From: Deltaproteobacteria bacterium CG11_big_fil_rev_8_21_14_0_20_45_16
GTDB lineage: Bacteria > Bdellovibrionota > UBA2394
NCBI GenBank assembly: GCA_002787535.1
Contig: PCXB01000076.1
Location: 1-64,000 of the forward strand
Length of the DNA: 64,000 nt
Direction: 5' to 3'
Both the position numbers and the translations under genes were made by a program. Below are positions 34,890 to 41,738 of the stretch, in pieces. The stretch's first letter is position 1; each line of letters begins with the position of its first letter. Below the pieces are notes generated by a model that did no database searches, had not been told where the DNA came from, and saw nothing but the letters and a program-made list of their open reading frames with translations.

Positions 34890-35622
34890 AGATTTCTCGG
34901 AACCAATCTTCATCGATTTCATGCGCGTCTCCATCAAAAAGAATTTCCCCTCGCTTAAGAGCAATGACTCTTGTCGCATACTGTCTTACTAAACTAAGAA
35001 AATGAAGATTGCAGATAATCGTCTTGCCTAATTCTCGATTTGCTTTTTCAAGATATTGCATGACGGAATGCGAAGTCGCCGGGTCAAGGCTGGCGACCGG
35101 CTCATCGGCAAGCAGAATATCTGGATCCTGCATGAGAGCTCTAGCGATAGCAACCCGCTGCTGCTGTCCTCCGCTTAATTCGTCAGCCCGAGACTCAGCT
35201 TTATCGCGAAGGCCAACGGTTTCTAAAAGCTTAAGGCCCTTTTGACGATCTTCTTCCGAAAAAACACCTAGTACACTAGAAAGCGTTCCCAAACTTCCAA
35301 GTTTTCCGAAAAGTACATTGGTCAAAACTGACTTTCTTTTAATTAGGTTGAAGTGTTGAAAAATCATTGCGACACGCTTCCGCTCGACCCGAAGTTCTCG
35401 CTTGTTCAGGCCCATCAGCTCAATGTCACGAATGAAAACTTTTCCACTTGAAGGATCGATCAACCGATTGAGGCAGCGCAAAAGTGTTGATTTGCCCGAT
35501 CCACTTAACCCGATAATGGCCAAAAACTCCCCGGGCTTCACGTCAAAACTGATATTCCTGAGCGCATGGACGCCATTGTTGTAAACTTTGTTAAGATCTT
35601 TAACTTGCAGTATAGGTTCCAC
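34855..35622 (-). CDS. phnC: Phosphonate ABC transporter ATP-binding protein
   Basis: ATPase of the PhnCDE importer, 255 residues. Walker A GLSGSGKST (about 38-46), Q-loop IFQHFNL, ABC signature LSGGQQQRVAIARAL, Walker B ILLADEPVASLDP and switch His in ICNLHFL. DPATSHSVMQYL and the VLFGKLG segment are typical of PhnC. GTG start. Encoded between phnD (18 bases upstream) and phnE. There is no C-P lyase or phosphonatase gene nearby, so uptake rather than breakdown is the local function. Confidence 0.95.
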   Translation of the reverse strand: MEPILQVKDLNKVYNNGVHALRNISFDVKPGEFLAIIGLSGSGKSTLLRCLNRLIDPSSGKVFIRDIELMGLNKRELRVERKRVAMIFQHFNLIKRKSVLTNVLFGKLGSLGTLSSVLGVFSEEDRQKGLKLLETVGLRDKAESRADELSGGQQQRVAIARALMQDPDILLADEPVASLDPATSHSVMQYLEKANRELGKTIICNLHFLSLVRQYATRVIALKRGEILFDGDAHEIDEDWFREIYGDDAKEVEIR

Positions 35623-35640
35623 GATCTTAGAACTCCAAAA

Positions 35641-36636
35641 CTATTTCTTCTGCTGTTTAAACATTGATTCGATATTAATGTCTGATTTCAACACCAGATC
35701 ACGAATGCCTACGTACATATCTGAAGAGGCATCGACCAGACCAGTCAAATCATAATATTGAGCGAGAGCCGCCGCCCCCTGGGGAGTCTTGGAATAGGCC
35801 ACCAAAGCTTCTTTAACCAACTTTTTAACCAAGGCTTCTTTTTCTGCGTCTTTGTAGAGTCCATTTCGGATTATCCAAGGCTCATTCGGACTTTTTTCCG
35901 TAAATCCTATAATCTTAATTTTCTCAAAAACATCCGGAAACTGAGTGACAACCCGCTTTCGCGCGTCACGATATTCGAGCGTTTTCTTTCCATCCTTTTC
36001 CACTTCGAGAGGGGGGCTATAGTAAGTCGCCCCGGCATCAACCTGACCCTGATAAACCATCGCCACCACAGTGTCATGTTTTTTGCCAAAAACGAACTCA
36101 CCGAGCTTTACCCCTTGCTCGTCAAAAAGTTTCTTTGGCAACAAAAAGCCAGACGTGGAGCTTGGATCTGTAAAAGCAAACTTCTTCCCCTCTAGATCTT
36201 TGATTGAATTTATTTTGCTATCCGATCGCACAATGATTTGGCCGACATAGGTTCTCTCATTCTCGCCTCGAACGACTGTCAAAATGGGCTCAACATCATA
36301 ATGCTTGATGTCGTGCGCCAAGATATAAGCAAACGTATGAACCGTTGCAAAATCGGCCTTCTTTGTTCCAAAGGCTTCGACCACTGCTACATAATCTACG
36401 GGGATGGCAGTCTTAACGTAAAAACCATCGTCCTTCCCATAAAGACCCTGCGAGACATGTTTGGCAACAAAGTCCGAAGCGCCCTTGGCAGTCGTCAGAA
36501 TTCCATCGGTGTCTTGGTGCGGAACGAAGTACATCGTAAAAGGTCGTCGTTTGGTTCCAACCTCGGCGTCGGCACATCCCACAAGAGCCGACACAAGTAG
36601 CAAAAGAGGTAGAACGGTTGTAAGGAGCCGCATCAT
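35641..36636 (-). CDS. phnD: Phosphonate-binding lipoprotein
   Basis: Substrate-binding component of PhnCDE, 331 residues, anchored as a lipoprotein (signal peptide with LVSALVGC, Cys21). PhnD/PtxB fold marks: FVPHQDTDGILTTAKGASDFV, VDYVAVVEAFGTKKADFATVHT, KFAFTDPSSTSGFLLPKKLF and GQVDAGATYYS. It could bind phosphonate, phosphite or another oxyanion. First gene of phnD-phnC-phnE. A small inverted repeat (CGAAT-4-ATTCG, 36657-36670) lies about 20 bases upstream of its start. Confidence 0.94.
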   Translation of the reverse strand: MMRLLTTVLPLLLLVSALVGCADAEVGTKRRPFTMYFVPHQDTDGILTTAKGASDFVAKHVSQGLYGKDDGFYVKTAIPVDYVAVVEAFGTKKADFATVHTFAYILAHDIKHYDVEPILTVVRGENERTYVGQIIVRSDSKINSIKDLEGKKFAFTDPSSTSGFLLPKKLFDEQGVKLGEFVFGKKHDTVVAMVYQGQVDAGATYYSPPLEVEKDGKKTLEYRDARKRVVTQFPDVFEKIKIIGFTEKSPNEPWIIRNGLYKDAEKEALVKKLVKEALVAYSKTPQGAAALAQYYDLTGLVDASSDMYVGIRDLVLKSDINIESMFKQQKK

Positions 36637-36784
36637 CTTGAATCCTCCGCAAATCGCGAATTAATATTCGTCAATCCAGTCTTTTATGTAGGCCAAGACA
36701 GAAAGCGGCGCAAGGGCTTTCCCCCGAACTTCGAGACAGCCTCCCAGGCCTTAAAATGGGCTTATATACGACCTAACGCCATTT

Positions 36785-37366
36785 TTAAGACTCCAGATTT
36801 TTTTGGACAAAGTCCCAATTTACCAAACTCCAAAAGCTCTCCAAATATTTAGGACGCAAATTTCGGTAGTCGATGTAATAGGCATGCTCCCAAACATCAC
36901 AGGTCAAAAGCGCCGTCTGGTTATGCTTCATCGGAAGATCAGCATTTGAAGTCTGAGTTACAGCCAGCTTGCCATCTTTTGATTTTACCAACCAAGTCCA
37001 ACCAGAACCAAATAGGTTGGTGGCTTTATCCGTAAATTCACTCTTAAACTTATCAAACGATCCGAAATCCTTATTGATAGCCTGCGCCAAAGCTCCGCCA
37101 GGCTCTTGTCCGCTTTTTGGGCTGAACCCATTCCAATAAAAAGTATGGTTCCAAATTTGAGCAGCATTATTAAAAACTGGCCCCTCAGAATTCATGATAA
37201 CTTCTTCTAGCGACATCTTCGCCTGAGCTTTGCCTTCTACCAAGGTATTGAGTTTCGTCACATAGGCTTGGTGATGTTTTCCATAGTGAAACTCCAAAGT
37301 TTCTTTCGACAGATGTGGGCTCAAAGCCCCAAGGTCATAAGATAATTTAGGCAATTCAAAGCTCAT
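36785..37366 (-). CDS. sodB: Superoxide dismutase (Fe type)
   Basis: Cytoplasmic Fe/Mn-family SOD of about 193 residues. Metal ligands: His in LEFHYGKHHQAYV, His in AQIWNHTFYWNG, Asp and His in TCDVWEHAYYIDYRN. The AQIWNHTFYW and GSGWTWLV segments are closer to FeSOD. The start is the ATG at 37366 (MSFELPKLSYDLGALSPHLS), with AAGGAAT upstream; the longer frame overlaps trmH and is not needed. It follows trmH after about 34 bases, last in the padR run. Confidence 0.95.
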   Translation of the reverse strand: MSFELPKLSYDLGALSPHLSKETLEFHYGKHHQAYVTKLNTLVEGKAQAKMSLEEVIMNSEGPVFNNAAQIWNHTFYWNGFSPKSGQEPGGALAQAINKDFGSFDKFKSEFTDKATNLFGSGWTWLVKSKDGKLAVTQTSNADLPMKHNQTALLTCDVWEHAYYIDYRNLRPKYLESFWSLVNWDFVQKNLES

Positions 37367-37400
37367 ATCAACATTCCTTCCTTTGGTTCTGACGCTACAA

Positions 37401-38114
37401 CTAAGCCTTAGGAATTTCAACCCAATGATGGGACTGTTCGTAAGAACGGAGGTAAAAGAGACAGCGTAGATACAGACGATCGTCTGTCGAAAGTTCGGGA
37501 AACAGTCCTAATTGCTCACGGCTACGCCGAATGTGGTACAGCACAACCGCGGCCGCAACGGATATATTGAAGCTTTGAGTAAAGCCCCGCATAGGAATCT
37601 TAAAAACACCATCCGAAATTCTCCTCGCTTCAGATGAAGTCCCCTCTTTTTCGTTCCCTAGCAACACCACTGAGGGAAGTGAAAAATCAAGATCTTCAAT
37701 GGATCGATCGGTATCGAGCGATGTGGTGTAAACTTTGAATCCACGTCGCTTCATTTCTTCCAAATACTCTTCGGTGCTTTTCCATTCTCGAACAGACAAC
37801 CACTTCTCTGCGCGTCGTGCCGCGCGATTGGGAATTTTCTTCTTGATCGTATGATTATCCATCAAATCAATATTCTGAAACCCTAAGACTTCCGCACTTC
37901 GAAGAACGGCAAAAAGATTTCCCGCATCGTAAATATCTTCCAATGCAAGGCGCACCGAGAGGCAGCGTCGATCTATGATCGATTCAATCATTTCACGCCG
38001 CTCTGGACGAATAAAATCGGCAATTTTTTCACCAAGATCCCTGCACTCCAGCGCGCTCATTCGGTCCAATAAAAGCGGATCAAGATTACGCGTATGGGGA
38101 AAGCTCAAAGTCAT
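37401..38114 (-). CDS. trmH: SpoU/TrmH family 2'-O-methyltransferase
   Basis: SPOUT methyltransferase of 237 residues. Motif 1 DAGNLFAVLRSAEVLGF (about 63-79), motif 2 VVLLGNEKEGTSSE, motif 3 IPMRGFTQSFNISVAAAVVLYHI, so the trefoil-knot SAM site and catalytic Arg/Asn/Glu are intact. Best fit is TrmH, Gm18 methylation of tRNA, including the extended C-terminal helix (LYLRCLFYLRSY); rRNA targets cannot be excluded. ATG shares a base with the HAAS-protein stop (TGATG), showing tight coupling to the padR operon. Confidence 0.86.
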   Translation of the reverse strand: MTLSFPHTRNLDPLLLDRMSALECRDLGEKIADFIRPERREMIESIIDRRCLSVRLALEDIYDAGNLFAVLRSAEVLGFQNIDLMDNHTIKKKIPNRAARRAEKWLSVREWKSTEEYLEEMKRRGFKVYTTSLDTDRSIEDLDFSLPSVVLLGNEKEGTSSEARRISDGVFKIPMRGFTQSFNISVAAAVVLYHIRRSREQLGLFPELSTDDRLYLRCLFYLRSYEQSHHWVEIPKA

Positions 38115-39070
38115 CAATCAACTCGAATCTTTCCATTCTTAACTTGAAGCTTAACATTATAATCAAAATTTTCCTCGGCGTTCAGCTTAGGTAGCTTGCG
38201 ATGTCCAACCGCCACGTCGGCGTCAACATGATATGATTTAGACGGATCTCTTTCAAAATTGATACTTCCGTTGGTCAATCGAGCATTCAAGTTTTGTTTT
38301 AACTCTCTGAAATCTAACTTTCCATTTGCAAGATCGACATCCAGATCCAATCCTGGAGGAAGTGAGAAATGACAGTTCATTCCACCAACGTCCTTTGTCA
38401 TATCTAAAGTCAGGACGTTTTCCTCGATCTCGACTAGTTTGGAGGTGTCTATTTCCTTTTTGGAATTAACAAGCCTGCAATCGTACCGAAGCTCTGATGA
38501 CGCCTTCTGGTCAAACTGCATCTTCCCGTTGATCGATTTGACTCGAATGGCTCCGATATCTTTCAGGTCATAGGAACCCTGAAACTTGATGGCTTCAAAT
38601 TCAAAACTAACATCTTCGTCACGAATTCGGATCAAGCCTTTGCCTAAACTTACTTTATGCTCTTTTTCATCAATATCGATAAGTCCGCCCAAGATTCTTA
38701 TTCGACCCTCTTCGTCATTGACGTCCAAAATGGGAAGGAGGCTTTTCAAAAGGAATATAGCGCTCAAAAAACCTACAATTATAAACACCCCCACTCCAGC
38801 TAAAGCCCATTTTAAAAAGCCAAATCTTTTTAATTGTATGGGCTTGAGTCCTCGTTCCATTAGAAAACGATTGGCCACTTGTTCCGGCGTTCCCAACGCC
38901 CCAATCACTTCGTTCATCGGACGTCCCGATTTGGAGCAGCTCTCCCGAATATGGCTGCTGATTTCCAAAATAATTTCCGAACGTTCCACTGCTCCAATTG
39001 ATTTCAAGGCCTCCTCAAGTTCTTTCAAATAAATATTCAGTCTGTTCCTATCTTTTTCGTCTAGTTCCAT
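38114..39070 (-). CDS. HAAS-domain membrane protein with beta-helical periplasmic part
   Basis: Protein of 318 residues. Residues 1-80 match the HAAS (DUF1700-like) domain (LKELEEALKSIGAVERSEIILEI and NEVIGALGTPEQVANRFL). One membrane helix follows (about 93-113), then a region of short parallel beta repeats (IRVKSINGKMQFD, LANGKLDFREL, LTNGSINFERD, VKNGKIRVD) like the DUF4097 putative adhesin fold. HAAS-DUF4097 proteins are commonly encoded right behind a PadR repressor, as here (1-base gap). Probably senses or modulates the envelope; ligand unknown. Confidence 0.82.
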   Translation of the reverse strand: MELDEKDRNRLNIYLKELEEALKSIGAVERSEIILEISSHIRESCSKSGRPMNEVIGALGTPEQVANRFLMERGLKPIQLKRFGFLKWALAGVGVFIIVGFLSAIFLLKSLLPILDVNDEEGRIRILGGLIDIDEKEHKVSLGKGLIRIRDEDVSFEFEAIKFQGSYDLKDIGAIRVKSINGKMQFDQKASSELRYDCRLVNSKKEIDTSKLVEIEENVLTLDMTKDVGGMNCHFSLPPGLDLDVDLANGKLDFRELKQNLNARLTNGSINFERDPSKSYHVDADVAVGHRKLPKLNAEENFDYNVKLQVKNGKIRVD

Positions 39071-39071
39071 T

Positions 39072-39401
39072 TCATTTCTCCAAATCTTTAATGCTTCTAA
39101 CAAGTGATTCCCATTCCGAACTCATTCGAGCTAGGGTCTCGCCGCCTTTTGCAGATATTTTGTAATACTTGCGTGGATGTCCCGACGCCTGCTTAATTTC
39201 CCATTGAGTGAGCAAAAGCTTATCTCTCACGAGTCTTGAAAGAAGAGGGTAAAGAGTTCCTTCGCCGATTTCAATTCCTGCCAGATTGAGCCTTTCAAGA
39301 ATTTCCAGCCCATAAAGTCGTTCATGCAATCGAAGCAGACGCAACAAAGAGAACTCTACAAATCCCTTTCTTAGTTGAGACCGCCAATTGCTCAGCTCCA
39401 T
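39072..39401 (-). CDS. PadR family transcriptional regulator
   Basis: Winged-helix repressor of 109 residues: LLRLLRLHERLYGLEILERL (helices 1-2), GTLYPLLSRLVRDKLL (recognition helix and wing entry) and SGHPRKYYKISAKGGETL (wing plus helix 4), the PadR signature. Start is ATG 39401 with GGAG 8 bases upstream; an ATG six codons earlier is inside the operator region. It heads the run padR-HAAS-trmH-sodB and sits 17 bases downstream of a palindrome that covers its likely -10 region, consistent with autorepression. Confidence 0.92.
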   Translation of the reverse strand: MELSNWRSQLRKGFVEFSLLRLLRLHERLYGLEILERLNLAGIEIGEGTLYPLLSRLVRDKLLLTQWEIKQASGHPRKYYKISAKGGETLARMSSEWESLVRSIKDLEK

Positions 39402-39417
39402 CAAAACTCCATAGCGC

Positions 39418-39444
39418 AAGATACCTTGTATAACAAGGCATCTT
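39418..39444. promoter_or_regulatory. Palindromic operator/promoter of the padR operon
   Basis: Inverted repeat aagataccttg - tataa - caaggcatctt: 10 of 11 arm positions match around a 5-base AT spacer. On the minus strand the centre reads TTATAC, a good -10 box, so a bound dimer would block RNA polymerase. PadR repressors typically bind ATAC/ATGT-type dyads over their own promoter. The site lies 17-43 bases upstream of the padR ATG. Confidence 0.65.
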
Positions 39445-39557
39445 CATCTGATTTTCTTCCATTCCCCTCGGGTCCAGCGCGTGCCCCCACTAAGTAGCAG
39501 AATTCTCTATCACTTTCGTCGATTGAAGTTATTTTTAGGCTGATCTAGCCTGAACGA

Positions 39558-40394
39558 ATGCAAGTTTTGAAAGCGGATTTTGAGGGAAGTGATGGAGCGA
39601 AAATCTTTGTAGAATCCTGTCGATCGACAGGTTTTGCGGTTGTTACAAATCATCCCATTAAGCGCGGGCTGGTTGATGCGGTCTATGCTGAGTGGAAAGA
39701 GTTTTTCGCTTCGGACTCAAAGTTTGATTATCTTTTCAATAAAGACACGCAAGCGGGTTATTTCCCTTTTAAGTCAGAAAATGCAAAGGGCTATAGCCAA
39801 AAAGATCTTAAAGAATTCTTTCACGTCTACGAGGGGCAGCCATTTCCAGCTCAGTTGAGTAAAAAAACATTTGAACTTCGAATGCAGTTATTTGAGTTGG
39901 GCCAAAGTTTACTTCGCTGGTTGGATGAAGGAACGCCTCCGGAAGTTCGTGAGCATTATTCCATGCCCTTGGATCAAATGGCTCTGGGAAGTAAAAAAAA
40001 TCTTTTTAGAATCATCCATTATCCTCCCCTAACGGGAGTTGAAGATGCCGGTGCCGTTCGTGCGGCTGCACATGAAGACATCAATTTGATCACTTTACTA
40101 CCCGCTTCAACCGCCATGGGACTTCAAGTCAAAGATCTCGCGGGCGATTGGCATGATGTACTCGGCAACTATGGAGATGTTGTGGTCAATGTCGGCGATA
40201 TGCTTCAAATGGCGAGTCAAAATTACTTTCGCTCAACAACCCACCAAGTAGTAAATCCAAAGGCTGAAGCAGCCAGGGGTTCGCGCTTTTCGATGCCACT
40301 CTTTATTCATCCGTACCCTGAAGTCAAACTCTCTGCACAGCATACTGCTGCCAGCTATCTGGATGAGCGACTGAGTGAAATTGGCCTAAAGTAA
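39558..40394 (+). CDS. 2-oxoglutarate/Fe(II)-dependent oxygenase (isopenicillin N synthase-like)
   Basis: Non-haem iron oxygenase of 278 residues. The facial triad is visible: His and Asp in AAAHEDINLITLLP (about 176-178) and His in FRSTTHQVVNP (about 228), with the 2OG/substrate Arg-x-Ser in RGSRFSMPLFIHP. The N-terminal DIOX_N-like segment has the TGFAVVTNHPI motif. Members hydroxylate or desaturate diverse small molecules; the substrate is unknown. Single gene, convergent with folE, whose end it touches. Confidence 0.88.
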   Translation: MQVLKADFEGSDGAKIFVESCRSTGFAVVTNHPIKRGLVDAVYAEWKEFFASDSKFDYLFNKDTQAGYFPFKSENAKGYSQKDLKEFFHVYEGQPFPAQLSKKTFELRMQLFELGQSLLRWLDEGTPPEVREHYSMPLDQMALGSKKNLFRIIHYPPLTGVEDAGAVRAAAHEDINLITLLPASTAMGLQVKDLAGDWHDVLGNYGDVVVNVGDMLQMASQNYFRSTTHQVVNPKAEAARGSRFSMPLFIHPYPEVKLSAQHTAASYLDERLSEIGLK

Positions 40395-40949
40395 CTAGGG
40401 TTTAAAATGTAGAAATTCGGCTCGCGTCGCCGGCTCTAAAAATTGACCCAACAAACAACTTGTTACCATCTCCGCAGGAGTTCTAATCCCCCGCATAGCC
40501 ATACACTGATGGGTTGCGCTTATAATAACGCCAACACCCATCGGATTAAGGTGTTCCATAATGGCATCGGCTATTTGCTGTGTAAGTTTTTCTTGAACCT
40601 GCAACCTTCTAGAAAAGCAGTGAACAATGCGACCAATTTTAGATAAACCTACGATTCGATCTTTGGGCAGATAGCCAACAATGGCTTTGCCACTAAATGG
40701 CAAGAGATGATGCTCACAGAGTGACCAAAAATTAATATCGCGAACAACAATCATTTCGTTGCAGGTCTCAGAAAATGTCGTCGATAAAATTTTAGCGGGA
40801 TCTTGCCGATAACCCTCTGTTAACTCTCCATAGGCCCTCACAACTCGAGATGGCGTCTTCAAAAGGCCTTCGCGATTCGGATCCTCTCCAATATACTCAA
40901 GAATATGTCGAACGGCAGTTTCGGCAATTTTCGGATCTCCAAGATTCAT
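40395..40949 (-). CDS. folE: GTP cyclohydrolase I
   Basis: Converts GTP to 7,8-dihydroneopterin triphosphate, the first step of folate (and queuosine) synthesis. 184 residues: TPSRVVRAYGELTEGY, zinc and catalytic residues in SLCEHHLLPFSGKAIVGYLP and ATHQCMAMRGI, and KIGRIVHCFSRRLQVQEKLTQQIA. The zinc cysteines and paired histidine are all present, so this is the standard FolE1. Divergent from gloB, with about 60 bases between. Confidence 0.97.
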   Translation of the reverse strand: MNLGDPKIAETAVRHILEYIGEDPNREGLLKTPSRVVRAYGELTEGYRQDPAKILSTTFSETCNEMIVVRDINFWSLCEHHLLPFSGKAIVGYLPKDRIVGLSKIGRIVHCFSRRLQVQEKLTQQIADAIMEHLNPMGVGVIISATHQCMAMRGIRTPAEMVTSCLLGQFLEPATRAEFLHFKP

Positions 40950-41012
40950 TCGCGCATCATAATGTCGGTATCCGCTTTAGAGAAGTAAGATTCCCTGATA
41001 AATTAAACTGCG

Positions 41013-41738
41013 ATGAAAGTTGAATTAATCCCAGCGCTTAAAGATAATTACGTTTATCTGCTCTATGAGAAGATCGGGGGTCCGGCCACAGTGATAGATC
41101 CCAGTGAGGCCAATCCAGTCCTAGAGAAACTCGACGAACTTTCTCTTTCTCTCAATAAAATTCTAAACACTCATCACCACTTTGATCATATCGGCGGCAA
41201 TGAAGAGCTGGTCAAGAAAACAGGGGCTCATGTTTATTGTTCTACTTACGATCTCAATCGAATCCCCGAAGCCCAGAGCGGTCTGAAAGATGGGGATCAT
41301 ATTGATCTTCTGGGAGAGTCTGCAAACATTCTGGAGATTCCTGGACATACTATGGGGCATATTGCTTTTTGGTTGGCCAAATCAAAATTGATATTTTGTG
41401 GAGACACTTTGTTTTCGCTTGGATGTGGCCGAGTCTTTGAGGGAAGCCTCGAGCTTCTCTGGAAGAGTCTCCACCATCTTGCCGCTCTTCCAGAAGACAC
41501 AATGGTTTACTGTGGCCATGAATACACAGAAGCCAATTTAAAATTCGTCAAATCACTGGGAGATGAATCGGTAGAGCTTTCCACTTTTGAAGTGGATCTC
41601 GCCGCGAAAAGAAATTTGGGACGGCCTAGCCTCCCTAGCTCGATAAAGACAGAAAAAACACTCAACCCCTTCTTGAGAGCCAAAAATCTTGCAGATTTTA
41701 GCCGACTTCGAATTCAAAAAGATTCCTTTGGTGCCTAG
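41013..41738 (+). CDS. gloB: Hydroxyacylglutathione hydrolase (glyoxalase II)
   Basis: Binuclear metal hydrolase that cleaves S-lactoylglutathione in methylglyoxal detoxification. 241 residues of the metallo-beta-lactamase fold: NTHHHFDHIGGN (about 50-61), IPGHTMGHIAFW, FCGDTLFSLGCGR and CGHEYTEANLKF with the remaining metal ligands, then a short C-terminal glyoxalase II domain (LPSSIKTEKTLNPFLR). Its stop overlaps the convergent ppc stop. Confidence 0.93.
   Translation: MKVELIPALKDNYVYLLYEKIGGPATVIDPSEANPVLEKLDELSLSLNKILNTHHHFDHIGGNEELVKKTGAHVYCSTYDLNRIPEAQSGLKDGDHIDLLGESANILEIPGHTMGHIAFWLAKSKLIFCGDTLFSLGCGRVFEGSLELLWKSLHHLAALPEDTMVYCGHEYTEANLKFVKSLGDESVELSTFEVDLAAKRNLGRPSLPSSIKTEKTLNPFLRAKNLADFSRLRIQKDSFGA

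Noticed and set aside
36657..36670. CGAAT-4-ATTCG inverted repeat upstream of phnD as a Pho-box or operator
   Set aside because: Only 5-bp arms, no match to the PHO box; too weak to call.
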